From Chloroflexota bacterium (GTDB taxonomy: Bacteria; Chloroflexota; Dehalococcoidia; JACPQF01): a DNA stretch of 45,006 bases. The notes beneath the pieces were generated by a model. It did no database searches. It saw only the letters and a program-made list of their open reading frames with translations, and was not told where the DNA came from. Positions 16,190 through 25,173 of the stretch are shown one piece after another. Position 1 is the stretch's first letter. Each line of letters opens with the position of its first letter. Position numbers and translations under genes: made by a program. The stretch is taken from NCBI GenBank assembly GCA_016190625.1, contig JACPQF010000124.1, forward strand, positions 1 through 45,006, written 5' to 3'.

Positions 16190-17593
16190 ATGATGACCAT
16201 ACCTGAGAGGCTACATTTCACAGGAATCGGCGGCATTGGCATGAGCGCCATCGCCAAGGTACTCCTGGAGGAGGGATATTCCATCAGCGGCTCCGACCTC
16301 AAGATATCGCCTTTGACCGGCAAGCTGGCGGCATTGGGAGCTCAAATCTTCGAGGGCCACGCCGCCGGGAACGTGGGTGACGCCGAACTGGTGGTCTACT
16401 CGTCCGCCGTGCCGCAGGACAATCCGGAGCTGCAGGAAGGCCTGCGGCGGGGCCTCCCGGTGGTGAAGAGGGCCGAAGTGCTGGCCTGGCTGATAAGCCG
16501 GCAGTATGGCGTTGCCGTCGCCGGCACCCATGGCAAGACCACCACGAGCTCGATGCTATCGCTCATTGCCCTCGACGCCGGTCTCGATCCAACCATTTTG
16601 GTGGGAGGGGAGCTGGCCAATCTCGACACTAACGCTCGATCGGGCAAGGGGCGGGCTCTCGTGGCCGAAGCCGACGAGTTCGATGGCACTTTCCTGAAAC
16701 TGCGGCCGCAGATCGCCGTCGTCACCAACATCGAGCCCGACCATCTCGATTTCTATCAGTCCTTTGACAATATCGTGGACGCCTTCTATCAGTTCATGGA
16801 CTCCGTTCCCTCCGATGGCCACATCGTCGTCTGTCTCGACGACGAGGTGGTGAGGTCCTACGTCGACAAGCGATCGGGTGACAAGCGGCTAATCACCTAC
16901 GGCCTCGACAGCCAGGCGCTGTGGCAGGCATCCGGCATTGCCGTGAATGAAGCGGGCGGCCACGATTTCAAGGTGGAGCGCGACGGCCAGAGCTGTGGCG
17001 AGTTCTCCCTGTCAGTGCCTGGTCGGCATAACGTGAGCAACGCTCTCGCTGCCATCGCCGCATCGCGTCTGCTGGGCGTCTCGCTCGACGCCGCCCGGCG
17101 GACCCTGCACCGCTTTCGGGGAGCGCGGCGGCGGTTCGAGTTAAAGGGTGACTTCCGGGGGGCGCCGGTGATCGACGATTATGCCCACCACCCCACCGAG
17201 GTGCGGGCCACGCTTCGGGCGGCGCGTGAGAGGTTTCCGGGGCGCCGGCTGATTTGCGTCTTTCAGCCCCACACCTACAGCCGGACCAAGTATTTGTTGG
17301 ACGAGTTCGCCAAATGCTTCGATGACGCGGACTTGGTGGTCATCGCCGACATCTACGCATCGAGGGAAAGGGATACTCTTGGCATAAGTTCTGCGGACCT
17401 GATTTCCGCCATGCGCCATCCCAACGTCAGGCACATTGGCGTTCTGAAAGATATCGCCGAGTGGCTGATAGGGAGCCTAGAGGAGAACGACGTTCTCCTC
17501 ACTTTGGGCGCTGGCGACGTTGGCAAAGTAGGCGAGTTAGTGATAGAATACGGCGGTAGCCCTGAAGCGGACAAGATGAATCATGGCGCTTAA
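16190..17593 (+). CDS. murC: UDP-MurNAc--L-alanine ligase MurC
   Basis: 467 residues; first amino-acid ligase of the pathway. Seen: HFTGIGGIGMSA at the N-terminus, P-loop AGTHGKTTTSS (about 111-121), DEFDGTFLKL, NIEPDHLDFY, and the C-terminal DDYAHHPTEVRATL and FQPHTYSRT motifs specific for MurC. I start at ATG 16190 because GGGGAAAG lies six bases upstream; an in-frame TTG at 16172 would overlap the murG end. The last 11 bases overlap murB. Confidence 0.96.
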   Translation: MMTIPERLHFTGIGGIGMSAIAKVLLEEGYSISGSDLKISPLTGKLAALGAQIFEGHAAGNVGDAELVVYSSAVPQDNPELQEGLRRGLPVVKRAEVLAWLISRQYGVAVAGTHGKTTTSSMLSLIALDAGLDPTILVGGELANLDTNARSGKGRALVAEADEFDGTFLKLRPQIAVVTNIEPDHLDFYQSFDNIVDAFYQFMDSVPSDGHIVVCLDDEVVRSYVDKRSGDKRLITYGLDSQALWQASGIAVNEAGGHDFKVERDGQSCGEFSLSVPGRHNVSNALAAIAASRLLGVSLDAARRTLHRFRGARRRFELKGDFRGAPVIDDYAHHPTEVRATLRAARERFPGRRLICVFQPHTYSRTKYLLDEFAKCFDDADLVVIADIYASRERDTLGISSADLISAMRHPNVRHIGVLKDIAEWLIGSLEENDVLLTLGAGDVGKVGELVIEYGGSPEADKMNHGA

Positions 17594-18563
17594 TCTAGCG
17601 ACAAAGCAGGAGCTTGCAGTTGCTCTGCAGGCAATGGGTCAGGTCAAGGTCGATGAGCCGATGGCTCGCCACACCTCGTACCACATCGGGGGGCCGGCCG
17701 ACCTTTACCTCCACGTCGATAGCCGCCAAGGGCTGCTAGACGCTGTCACCCGGGCCGTCGAGTACGAGGTTCCGGTGCTGGTGATCGGCGCCGGGTCCAA
17801 CCTTCTCGTGAGCGACAGGGGGATCAGGGGCCTGGTAGTCGAGAACCGGCTGCGAGGCTGGGAACGCCTGGGAAAGCGAGAGGCGCCCGCCAGGTCGGAT
17901 TGGCAGGGGGCTGAGGGGTTCGTGGAGGCGGTTAGGGTCGAGGGCGGAATGTCTTTATCGCGCATCGCCAAGCTGACCGCCGATCTGGGGTTATCGGGCC
18001 TCGAATGGTCGGCCGGTATTCCCGGGACAGTAGCTGGCGGGATCGTAAACAACGCGGGAGCGCATGGCACTACGATGGCCGACGTTCTCGAATCGGTTCT
18101 GGTTTTGGCAGACGGCCAGATCGAGACGATGCCGGCGAGCGCCCTCGGCTTCGCCTACCGGCAGACCATCCTCAAGGGAATGAAGACCACCAAGCCAGCC
18201 AAGCCAGTGATCGTCGAAGGCGTTTTCCTGCTGCAATATCAGATGGCGGAGGAGATAAAGGAGCGGATGAACCGGTATCAGGAGCGGCGGCGGTGCACCC
18301 AGCCGCAGCTCCCCAGCGCCGGCTCCGTATTCAAGAATCCGCCGGGGTACGTCGGCTCTGGCTGGCTGATCGAGCAGTGTGGCCTCAAGGGCGAGCAGCG
18401 GGGCGATGCCCAGATCTCGGAGGTCCACGCTAACTTCATCGTGAATTGCGGCCACGCTACGGCCCGGGATGTGCGCGGCCTTATGGACCTTGCCAGAGAC
18501 CGGGTTTTCGGCCGGTTTGGCGTAAGCCTCGAGCTGGAGCAGGAGATAATAGGAGACTGGTAG
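17583..18563 (+). CDS. murB: UDP-N-acetylenolpyruvoylglucosamine reductase MurB
   Basis: 326 residues; FAD- and NADPH-dependent reduction of UDP-GlcNAc-enolpyruvate to UDP-MurNAc. Seen: an FAD-binding PCMH-type domain with [23 protein letters not shown] and [18 protein letters not shown], then the C-terminal substrate domain with [10 protein letters not shown] (catalytic Ser) and [10 protein letters not shown] (catalytic Glu). It starts inside the end of murC (11-base overlap), so it is translationally coupled, and ends directly against ddl. Confidence 0.96.
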   Translation: MALNLATKQELAVALQAMGQVKVDEPMARHTSYHIGGPADLYLHVDSRQGLLDAVTRAVEYEVPVLVIGAGSNLLVSDRGIRGLVVENRLRGWERLGKREAPARSDWQGAEGFVEAVRVEGGMSLSRIAKLTADLGLSGLEWSAGIPGTVAGGIVNNAGAHGTTMADVLESVLVLADGQIETMPASALGFAYRQTILKGMKTTKPAKPVIVEGVFLLQYQMAEEIKERMNRYQERRRCTQPQLPSAGSVFKNPPGYVGSGWLIEQCGLKGEQRGDAQISEVHANFIVNCGHATARDVRGLMDLARDRVFGRFGVSLELEQEIIGDW

Positions 18564-19718
18564 TTGGGTAAGATTCGCATTGGGGTTGTCTTTGGCGGTC
18601 GCTCCGGCGAACATGAGATTTCGTTGCAGTCGGCGACCTCCATCATGAATGCCATTGACAAGAACAAGTTCGACGTGGTCCCCATTGGCATTACCAAAGA
18701 GGGGAAATGGCTGCTCGCCGGCGATCCGCTAAAGCAGTTGCTAGGGTCTACCGATGGCAGTTCTAGTCTCCTGGCCGACCCGCTCGACAATACGGTAGGG
18801 GCGAACGGCCGTTCGCCCCTACGCGTGTGTGAGGAAGATAGCGAGCGGGATCTGGTTCCGGCCTTCTCTTCGCTGCCCAGCGCCAGCGCGTCTGTCCACC
18901 TTGACGTGGTCTTTCCGGTGGTTCACGGCACCAATGGCGAAGACGGGACCCTGCAGGGCTTGCTCGACCTGGCGGATATCCCCTATGTCGGTGCCGGAGT
19001 TCTGGGCAGCGCCGTGGGGATGGACAAAGTCATGATGAAACATGTATTCCGGGTGCATCGCCTTCCCATCCCGGATTACTTGTTGGTGCTTCGTAGCGAA
19101 TGGGATGCCAAACGGACGAGCATCGTCGCCACCGTCGAGAAGCGGCTCGGCTATCCCTGCTTCGTGAAGCCGGCCAACCTGGGCAGCAGCGTGGGCATCT
19201 CGAAGGCGCACCGGCGCGAGGAGATGGAACAGGCGATCGACGATGCGGCCCAGTACGACCGCCGGCTCATCGTCGAGGAGGCCATCGACGGAGCGCGGGA
19301 GCTGGAGTGCGCCGTTCTGGGCAACGATAAGCCGGTTGCTTCGGGCGTTGGCGAGATAGTGCCCTGCAATGAGTTCTACGACTACGAGGCCAAGTACGTG
19401 GACGACCGCACCACCCTGGTCATTCCCGCTGAGGTTTCCGCTGAAACGGCCAGGCAGGCTCGCAGACTGGCGGTGCGGGCGTTCAAGGCCGTCGATTGCG
19501 CCGGGCTCGGGCGCGTCGATTTTCTCCTCAGAACGAGTGATGGCAAGCTGTTTGTCAACGAGATAAATACCATTCCCGGTTTCACTTCAATTAGCATGTA
19601 CCCCAAGCTTTGGGAGCAGAGCGGCGTAAGCTATTCGACGCTAATCGAGCGCTTGGTCGGCTTGGCCATCGAGCGGTTTGCCGACAAGAGACGGAATAAG
19701 ACCAGCTACTGCCAATAA
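18564..19718 (+). CDS. ddl: D-alanine--D-alanine ligase
   Basis: 384 residues; ATP-grasp ligase making D-Ala-D-Ala for MurF. Seen: [63 protein letters not shown], and [11 protein letters not shown] plus [16 protein letters not shown] at the active site. TTG start directly follows the murB stop, with GGAG inside murB. Residues about 78-87 ([10 protein letters not shown]) are encoded by an exact 28-base palindromic repeat at 18795-18822 that has entered a variable surface loop without breaking the frame. The rest of the fold is complete, so I expect an active enzyme. Confidence 0.96.
   Translation: MGKIRIGVVFGGRSGEHEISLQSATSIMNAIDKNKFDVVPIGITKEGKWLLAGDPLKQLLGSTDGSSSLLADPLDNTVGANGRSPLRVCEEDSERDLVPAFSSLPSASASVHLDVVFPVVHGTNGEDGTLQGLLDLADIPYVGAGVLGSAVGMDKVMMKHVFRVHRLPIPDYLLVLRSEWDAKRTSIVATVEKRLGYPCFVKPANLGSSVGISKAHRREEMEQAIDDAAQYDRRLIVEEAIDGARELECAVLGNDKPVASGVGEIVPCNEFYDYEAKYVDDRTTLVIPAEVSAETARQARRLAVRAFKAVDCAGLGRVDFLLRTSDGKLFVNEINTIPGFTSISMYPKLWEQSGVSYSTLIERLVGLAIERFADKRRNKTSYCQ
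18795..18822. repeat. Perfect 28-base palindrome inside ddl
   Basis: A perfect palindrome with arms GTAGGGGCGAACGG and its complement. An identical 28-base copy is at 31895-31922. It lies within the ddl frame and adds about ten residues. Being 28 bases long, its insertion needed two further bases (or a target duplication/deletion) to keep the frame. Confidence 0.95.
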
Positions 19719-19765
19719 GAGGCTAGGAGGGTAAGCTCGCCCTCCATCCTGAAAAGGGGAAAGAA

Positions 19766-20545
19766 ATGCGGAGGAAAGTTTCGCGCTCGGGGAAATACGC
19801 GAGCTTTGCGGGTGGGACCGCGTCTGGTCGTGGCTCGAAGCAGGCCGTTAGAGTGGGGCATTCGAGGCTGCCGAAAGCGATTGCCCTGTTTGTGGCGCTC
19901 ATCCTGGCCTTCGCGCTGTTTTACATCTCGCCGATCTTTAGGGTCAGCCAGATAACCGTGGTGGGAGCGGTGGGCCTGCCGGCGGACAAAGTGGCGCAGG
20001 CGGCGGACGTCGAAGGCCAAAACATTCTGGCGGTAGACCGCGATGAAGTGGCCAAGGCTGTCGGTCAGATGCCTCTGGTGAAGTCGGCTCGGGTGGCCAG
20101 AAAGCTACCCAACGAGCTGGTAATCACCATCGAGGAGCGGCAGCCGTGGGCGGTTTGGCAGGTTAGCGATGCCAAGTACACCATAGACGACGAGGGATTG
20201 GTGATCGGCACGGCGCCAGTGCCGGGACTGATAACGATCGTCGATACGGTCGGCAATTCCATCAAGCTGGGGAGTCGCGTCGAACCGAAGGCGGTGGAGC
20301 TGGCGCGCAGCCTTACGCAGATATTGCCAAGGGAGATGGGAGCCTTGCCGAAGCGATTCGAGTTCGCGCCGGATACGGGCCTGGCAGTAGCGACGGACAA
20401 GGGCTGGCAGGCCAGGTTTGGTGATCTCGAAGACCTTGGTTATGAGGTGGCAACTCTCAAGGCCATAGCTGCCGCAGCAGTCGAGCGGAAGGCCAGGCTG
20501 GAGTTCGTCGATCTCCGGTTCAGCGGGAGACCGTATTATCGCTAG
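19766..20545 (+). CDS. ftsQ: Cell division protein FtsQ/DivIB
   Basis: 259 residues, bitopic. A basic cytoplasmic N-terminus of about 37 residues, one membrane helix (about 38-56), then an extracytoplasmic POTRA domain (FRVSQITVVGAVGLPADKV through RQPWAVWQV) and a beta domain up to VDLRFSGRPYYR, the typical FtsQ ending. It is a scaffold that links FtsL/DivIC to the septal synthase. Start: ATG with GGGGAAAG five bases upstream. A small inverted repeat (GGAGGG/CCCTCC) lies in the 47-base gap after ddl. Confidence 0.92.
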   Translation: MRRKVSRSGKYASFAGGTASGRGSKQAVRVGHSRLPKAIALFVALILAFALFYISPIFRVSQITVVGAVGLPADKVAQAADVEGQNILAVDRDEVAKAVGQMPLVKSARVARKLPNELVITIEERQPWAVWQVSDAKYTIDDEGLVIGTAPVPGLITIVDTVGNSIKLGSRVEPKAVELARSLTQILPREMGALPKRFEFAPDTGLAVATDKGWQARFGDLEDLGYEVATLKAIAAAAVERKARLEFVDLRFSGRPYYR

Positions 20546-20598
20546 AGCCTCGGCAGGGGGAAGGTGGTCTCGGGCCGAGCGAGGAGGTGGCCGGACAT

Positions 20599-20931
20599 AT
20601 GTGGTTGCCTTTTCTGGCACTGCTAGTCGGCGTTGTCGTAGGCACCGTCATTGGTCTTCCTGTTCCTGCCGGCTATGCTCGCTACGTGGCCGTGGGGATT
20701 CTGGCCGGGCTGGATGCCGTGCTCGGAGCCATTAGGGCAGAGACGGAAAGGAAATTCGACAATCGCGTCTTTCTTTCTGGCTTTGCCACCAACACTCTAT
20801 TGGCCATTTTGCTGACCTATCTGGCGGATAGACTGGGCGTGGAGCTTTATTTGGCCGCTATCGTGGCCTTTGGCACCAGGGTATTTAACAACCTGGCGGT
20901 AATCAGAAGAAGGCTGCTCGTTAGAGAGTAG
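20599..20931 (+). CDS. sbp: Small basic membrane protein (Sbp, DUF1290)
   Basis: 110 residues with three hydrophobic segments (about 1-20, 28-45 and 58-98). The pattern MWLPFLALLVG, VGILAGLDAVLGAIRAE, VFLSGFATNTLLAI, LGVELYLAAIVAFGTRVFNNLAVIRR matches the small basic protein encoded beside ftsQ/ftsA/ftsZ in Bacillus and relatives. Its molecular function is unknown; the conserved location suggests a division-related role. I start at ATG 20599, 11 bases after AGGAGG; a GTG at 20587 sits on the ribosome binding site itself. Confidence 0.9.
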   Translation: MWLPFLALLVGVVVGTVIGLPVPAGYARYVAVGILAGLDAVLGAIRAETERKFDNRVFLSGFATNTLLAILLTYLADRLGVELYLAAIVAFGTRVFNNLAVIRRRLLVRE

Positions 20932-20943
20932 GGGGGGACGGTT

Positions 20944-22182
20944 GTGGCTAGGGAAAACATTGTTGCGGGCATTGATGTTGGGACGACGAAGGTCTGCGCT
21001 CTGATAGGTGAGGTACATAATGATGGTAGCCTGCACATCATTGGCGCGGGAATTAGCCCGTCGCGCGGGCTGCGCAAGGGGGTGATCGTCAACATCGAGG
21101 AGACTGTCGATTCGATTCAGGTTGCGGTGGATAAGGCGGAGCGGATCAGCGGCTTCAAGATCATCTCCGCCCACGTGGGTATCGCCGGCAACCACATCAA
21201 TTCCTTGAACAACAGAGGCATCATCACCATATCTCATCCAGAGCGGGTTATCTCCGCCGACGATGTGGCCCGGGCAGTGGAATCGGCGAGGACGATCAGC
21301 ATACCCAGCAATCGGGATATAATTCATGTTCTTCCGCGAACCTTTATGGTCGACGGCCAGGATGGCGTTCGCAACCCCATTGGCATACACGGTTTCCGTT
21401 TGGACGTGGAAACCCATATAGTCACCGGCGGCGTGGCCTCTATCCAGAATCTTACCAAGTGCGTGAACAGGGTGGGAGTAGACATCGACGATCTAGTGCT
21501 GGAGCCGCTCGCCAGCAGCGAGGCGGTTCTCAACGAGGAAGAGAAAGAAATGGGGGTGGTTTTAGCAGATATTGGCGGCGGCACCACAGACATCGCGGTT
21601 TTCATCGAGGGCAGCATCTGGCATACTTGCGTGCTGCCGGTGGGGGGCTACCAGCTCACGAACGACATAGCTATCGGCTTGCGGACGCCGTTTGCCACCG
21701 CCGAGGAGATAAAGGCGAAGCACGGCCATGCCATCCCCTCGACCATCGATCCGGACGAGAAGATAGACGTACACTCCTTCGGATCGGAGGAGTCGCAACC
21801 GGTGCTGAGGCGTCACCTCAGCGAGATCATCCAAGGGCGGGTCGAGGAGATTCTCGATCTCATCTTCACCGAGATCAAACGTTCGGGCTACGAGGGGCTG
21901 CTGGCTGCCGGCCTGGTCTTGACCGGCGGCACCTCCAATCTGAGGGGAATCGAGACCTTCGCCCGGGACCTCCTGCAAATGCCAGTGCGCGTGGGAACGC
22001 CAAAGCGCATTTACGGGCTCACGGACACCGTCACCAATCCCGCCTACGCTACCAGCGTTGGGTTGCTCCTTTGGGGTATTAAGTACGGCGAGCTGGAGGG
22101 CAAGGCGATCAAGAGGCGACAGAATGTGGGGGGTGTGGCTCGCCGGTTCTGGGGGTGGGCCAGAGAGATATTGCCTCAGTAA
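20944..22182 (+). CDS. ftsA: Cell division protein FtsA
   Basis: 412 residues; actin-like ATPase that tethers FtsZ to the membrane. Seen: GIDVGTTKVCALIGE (phosphate 1), the SHS2/1C insertion, ADIGGGTTDIAVF (phosphate 2), and LTGGTSNLRGIETFA (adenosine). The C-terminus RRFWGWAREILPQ is an amphipathic helix of the type that serves as the membrane-targeting sequence. Start GTG 20944, twelve bases after sbp, with a run of G upstream as ribosome site. Confidence 0.96.
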   Translation: MARENIVAGIDVGTTKVCALIGEVHNDGSLHIIGAGISPSRGLRKGVIVNIEETVDSIQVAVDKAERISGFKIISAHVGIAGNHINSLNNRGIITISHPERVISADDVARAVESARTISIPSNRDIIHVLPRTFMVDGQDGVRNPIGIHGFRLDVETHIVTGGVASIQNLTKCVNRVGVDIDDLVLEPLASSEAVLNEEEKEMGVVLADIGGGTTDIAVFIEGSIWHTCVLPVGGYQLTNDIAIGLRTPFATAEEIKAKHGHAIPSTIDPDEKIDVHSFGSEESQPVLRRHLSEIIQGRVEEILDLIFTEIKRSGYEGLLAAGLVLTGGTSNLRGIETFARDLLQMPVRVGTPKRIYGLTDTVTNPAYATSVGLLLWGIKYGELEGKAIKRRQNVGGVARRFWGWAREILPQ

Positions 22183-22229
22183 CAGAAATCATCCATCGGA
22201 GAATTGTATAGAAAGGAGCGATTCTGACC

Positions 22230-23342
22230 ATGCCATCGACCACGGATGTCGAGAACTTCGCCAAAATCAAGGTTGTGGGGGTAGGAGGTGGCGGCTGCAA
22301 CGCCGTGAATCGAATGATCGAAGAGAAGATTCACGGCGTGGAATTCATCGCAGTTAATTCCGACGCGCAGGCTCTACTCAAATCGGAGGCGTCCATTCGG
22401 CTGAGAATCGGGGACAAGCTTACCAAGGGATTGGGAGTGGGAGGCGATGCCGCCAAAGGCCAGAAAGCGGCCGAGGAAAGCAGGGATGATCTCTATGAAG
22501 TGCTGGATGGCGCCAATATGGTGTTCATCGCCGCGGGCATGGGTGGTGGCACGGGCACTGGCGCCGCTCCCACCGTGGCCGAAATAGCCAAAGAAGCGGG
22601 AGCTTTGACGGTTGCCGTAGTCACCAAACCGTTCACCTTCGAGGGAACGCAGCGCCGGACGGCGGCAGAGGAAGGGATCGCCAGGCTGAAAGAGAAAGTC
22701 GACGCCGTCATCGTCGTCCCCAATGACCGTCTACTCTCCATTTGCGACAAGAAGGCGACGCTGGAAACGGCGCTGCGCACCGCCGACGATGTGCTGCGAC
22801 AGGGAATTCAAGGCATTTCCGAGCTCGTCACCATGCCGGGCAACATCAACTTGGACTTCAACGACGTCAAAGCGGTCATGAGCGAAGCGGGGTCGGCCCT
22901 GATGGCCATTGGCCACGGCTCCGGGGAGAATCGGGCGGTGGACGCAGCCCGTCTGGCTATTTCCAGCCCGCTGCTCGACGTGTCCGTCGAGGGGGCGAAG
23001 CGCGTGCTGCTGAGCTTCGCCAGCAACGAGGACCTCACCCTATTCGAGCTCAACGAGGCAGCCGAGATGGTGAGGAACTCGGTGGACCCGAGCGCCACCA
23101 TCATCTTTGGCACTACAACGGACACTCGCTTGAACGGTGAAGTGAAAATCACGATTATCGCTACCGGGTTCGAGGGCAAGCTGTCCAAGGTCATCCAGCC
23201 GCCGCAGCAGAAATCGCAACAACAGCAACCCGCTGTGGCATCCAGAGCAACCTCGCCGCTGCGCCTGGTGAGCACCTTGCCGGCGGCCGAGGAAACCCAG
23301 ATCGACCTGCCAAAATGGCTCCGAAGCGGCCAGGTAAAGTAG
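22230..23342 (+). CDS. ftsZ: Cell division GTPase FtsZ
   Basis: 370 residues; tubulin-like GTPase that forms the Z ring. Seen: [22 protein letters not shown], the tubulin signature [10 protein letters not shown] at residues 105-114, NVDF-like [11 protein letters not shown] (T7 loop), and a Gln-rich linker (about 330-345) leading to the conserved tail IDLPKWLR, which binds FtsA and other partners. Start: ATG with AAAGGAG about ten bases upstream. It closes the division cluster. Confidence 0.97.
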   Translation: MPSTTDVENFAKIKVVGVGGGGCNAVNRMIEEKIHGVEFIAVNSDAQALLKSEASIRLRIGDKLTKGLGVGGDAAKGQKAAEESRDDLYEVLDGANMVFIAAGMGGGTGTGAAPTVAEIAKEAGALTVAVVTKPFTFEGTQRRTAAEEGIARLKEKVDAVIVVPNDRLLSICDKKATLETALRTADDVLRQGIQGISELVTMPGNINLDFNDVKAVMSEAGSALMAIGHGSGENRAVDAARLAISSPLLDVSVEGAKRVLLSFASNEDLTLFELNEAAEMVRNSVDPSATIIFGTTTDTRLNGEVKITIIATGFEGKLSKVIQPPQQKSQQQQPAVASRATSPLRLVSTLPAAEETQIDLPKWLRSGQVK

Positions 23343-23358
23343 CCTCGCGCCTGAACCG

Positions 23359-23387
23359 TTGACGGCGGCCAGATCTCGTGCTACGAT
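23359..23387 (+). promoter_or_regulatory. Predicted nrdR promoter
   Basis: TTGACG at 23359-23364, a 17-base spacer, and TACGAT at 23382-23387. This gives nrdR its own transcript just after ftsZ, beginning near 23394, so the inverted repeat that follows would lie in its 5' leader. Confidence 0.6.
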
Positions 23388-23397
23388 AGACGAAAGT

Positions 23398-23469
23398 GGT
23401 CAGGGGTCGGGGGGTTAGGGGACGGGAGCTCGTTTCCCATCCTCTGACCTCTGGCCCCCGACCCCCTAC
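23398..23469. repeat. Imperfect inverted repeat in the nrdR leader
   Basis: Left arm GGTCAGGGGTCGGGGGGTTA from 23398 and a right arm ending CCCCCGACCCCCTA near 23468 pair imperfectly. It belongs to the general class of G-run/C-run repeats seen at 12187 and 44475 rather than to the GTAGGGGCGAA family. It ends just before the nrdR ribosome binding site and could affect expression. Confidence 0.65.
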
Positions 23470-23482
23470 CAGGAGGCGCTCG

Positions 23483-24022
23483 GTGAAGTGTCCCTATTGC
23501 AGTGATCCCGAGTCGAAGGTCATCGACTCTCGCGATGTCGACGGCGCCGTGCGCCGCCGCCGGGAGTGCCTCCGCTGTGGGCTTCGCTTCACCACTTACG
23601 AGAGGGTGGAGCTCGCCGGGCTCCAGGTGGTCAAGAAGGATGGGCGGCGCGAGGACTTCGATAGGCGGAAGCTGGCCGTGGGCATCCGCAAAGCCTGCGA
23701 AAAGCGGCCTCTTCCCAATGGCGCCGTCGATAGGGTCGTGGACGAGGTCGAGGCCGAGCTCCATAAGCTGGGAAGGGCCGAGGTGCCCAGCGGGCTGATC
23801 GGCGAACGGGTCATGGAGTGCCTGCGCCAGCTCGACGACATCGCCTACATCCGGTTTGCCAGCGCTTACCGGCCTTTCCGGGACGTCGACAGCCTCAGAC
23901 AGGAGCTGGACGTTCTCACCAGCCATCGCCAGCCAGCTAAGCCGTCGGAGGCGCAGTTGCCCCTCTTTCCCTCTGACTCCTCCGCTGCAGCCCTGCCCGC
24001 AAGGCGCGCTCGCCGCGGCTAG
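23483..24022 (+). CDS. nrdR: Transcriptional repressor NrdR
   Basis: 179 residues; Zn-dependent, nucleotide-sensing repressor of ribonucleotide reductase genes. Zn ribbon with C3/C6 and C29/C32 (KCPYC, CLRCG), then an ATP-cone domain (VVKKDGRREDFDRRKL to RFASAYRPFRDVDSL). The family is usually about 150-160 residues; here a proline- and alanine-rich tail of some 30 residues follows. Start: GTG with AGGAGG six bases upstream, a decisive choice. No ribonucleotide reductase gene is in the window. Confidence 0.95.
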   Translation: MKCPYCSDPESKVIDSRDVDGAVRRRRECLRCGLRFTTYERVELAGLQVVKKDGRREDFDRRKLAVGIRKACEKRPLPNGAVDRVVDEVEAELHKLGRAEVPSGLIGERVMECLRQLDDIAYIRFASAYRPFRDVDSLRQELDVLTSHRQPAKPSEAQLPLFPSDSSAAALPARRARRG

Positions 24023-24093
24023 CCTTCCTGCCGATTGGCTTCTACCGAGCAGATTTCAGGAAGTCTCCGTGAGGGTGGCGACCCTCGCCGGCG

Positions 24094-24450
24094 CTACTGC
24101 TGCTGTTTTTCGTACACGACTTGGCCTTCTTGGAGAGCCGTCAGAATGAAGTCGTTCCCCAGTTCGACCATGTTGCTCAGCTCGGCGGGCGTGTAGACCA
24201 GCGGCTCGACGGTCACGTCGAAATCACAGCAGCGCAGAACGGCGCCGATCCGGTCGGTAAAGCGCTCGGGGGTGTCTTTCACGATGAGCAGGTCGAGGTC
24301 GCTACCTTCGTGGAGGTCGCCACGGGCGTAGCTGCCGAAGACGATTATCTTGTCGGGGTCGTAGTGGTGCACGATGCAGTCTACTACGTGATTGACGGTT
24401 TGGCGCGCGCGGTCACGAACGCGAGCACCGTATCCGCGTGAGTAATACAT
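24094..24450 (-). CDS. MNT-type nucleotidyltransferase, likely antitoxin
   Basis: 118 residues; minimal nucleotidyltransferase. The signature GSx10DxD is present exactly (G39-S40, D51, D53: GSYARG...SDLDL), with a later DFDVTVEP providing the third acidic position. In MntA-HepT pairs such proteins neutralise a HEPN partner by AMPylation. It is the second gene of a two-gene unit and overlaps the HEPN gene by 67 bases. Start: ATG 24450, GAGG ten bases upstream. Confidence 0.85.
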   Translation of the reverse strand: MYYSRGYGARVRDRARQTVNHVVDCIVHHYDPDKIIVFGSYARGDLHEGSDLDLLIVKDTPERFTDRIGAVLRCCDFDVTVEPLVYTPAELSNMVELGNDFILTALQEGQVVYEKQQQ

Positions 24451-24800
24451 TTTCGAGCATCCTCTGCGCTGAAATACTCGTGAGGAATCTGCCCTGGCAG
24501 CCCGTTGGGGTAGCGAGTCGGAATGTAATACTGGTCCAATTCTCTGGCCGACTGCAGGGTGGAGAAGGACGGATCGATCCGCTCGCACTCACGAACCAGA
24601 TTTGTAACCGAATGGCCGATCACTGCCCTCTCGCCGCTTAGGAAAAGAAATGATTTGAGCGCTTTTTCTGCTGCCTGCTGCGCCTGAAAGCAGGCCCATT
24701 CGAAGCTGCCCGAGCTCGAGCTAGACCGGGCCGCCTCAAGGTCATGCTGCGCCTGCGCATACCAGCGCTTGAATTCCGCCACGTTCGCATCTTGTGCCAT
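24384..24800 (-). CDS. HEPN-domain protein, likely toxin of a HEPN/MNT pair
   Basis: 138 residues, all-alpha HEPN fold of the family with FEWACFQAQQAAEKALK and a late RYP (96-98). An Rx4H element (R58-AVIG-H63) is present, which in HEPN toxins forms the RNase active site. The tyrosine two residues after the His that is AMPylated in HepT is absent (valine here), so inactivation by the MNT partner may work differently. Alternatively the pair may have a substrate-nucleotidylating role instead of toxicity. Start: ATG 24800 with a weak AGGT. Promoter and operator-like palindromes lie immediately upstream. Confidence 0.82.
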   Translation of the reverse strand: MAQDANVAEFKRWYAQAQHDLEAARSSSSSGSFEWACFQAQQAAEKALKSFLFLSGERAVIGHSVTNLVRECERIDPSFSTLQSARELDQYYIPTRYPNGLPGQIPHEYFSAEDARKCITHADTVLAFVTARAKPSIT

Positions 24801-24807
24801 CGCGAGT

Positions 24808-24872
24808 TGTACCTGTACAGACTTTGTACTATGCCACAAACAAAGTATAGCAGATGCCGCGGGGTCGATCAA
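24808..24872 (-). promoter_or_regulatory. Promoter and operator-like palindromes of the HEPN/MNT unit
   Basis: On the minus strand, TTGATC (plus 24867-24872), a 17-base spacer and TATACT (plus 24845-24850) form a good promoter with a start near 24838. Overlapping the start region is an inverted repeat ACTTTGT (24821-24827) / ACAAAGT (24840-24846), followed by a perfect palindrome TGTAC-CT-GTACA at 24808-24819. This placement fits autoregulation by the toxin-antitoxin complex. Confidence 0.7.
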
Positions 24873-25173
24873 AGCCGGTCAAGCCAGAGTCGTGTCTTAG
24901 ACCACGGAATTCGCGAGGCGGCTTTGGAATGACGAATTCGCGCATCAATTCTGTTTCGGTCTACTCCTTGGCTTGAGAACGATCCCGGTAAGACAAGACG
25001 GCTTCATAGGCTGCAGGATTCATACCGTCCGGGTGGGAGGCCGTACTTGTCCTCAGAATGCGGAAAGGAATAGATTGCTGGTATAATAAGCGTAGCTTAC
25101 GGCGAGATCACGCGAAAGAGCGGGTTGGATAGCTTACTCTTCCGCGAGTTTGGGAAGAAGACTGTCTTAGTAG
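24873..25173 (+). other. Intergenic region with extended -10 for the radical SAM gene
   Basis: About 300 bases without a gene. The only clear signal is an extended -10, TGGTATAAT, at 25079-25087, identical to the nonamer before murF; no -35 is evident. Transcription would start near 25094, leaving an 80-base leader before the radical SAM gene. I see no riboswitch-like fold I can support. Confidence 0.5.

Noticed and set aside
24060-24093. Terminator between nrdR and MNT gene
   Set aside because: GAGGGT-GGCG-ACCCTC can pair, but no T-run follows on the + strand within the expected distance; the later T-run lies inside the MNT gene.
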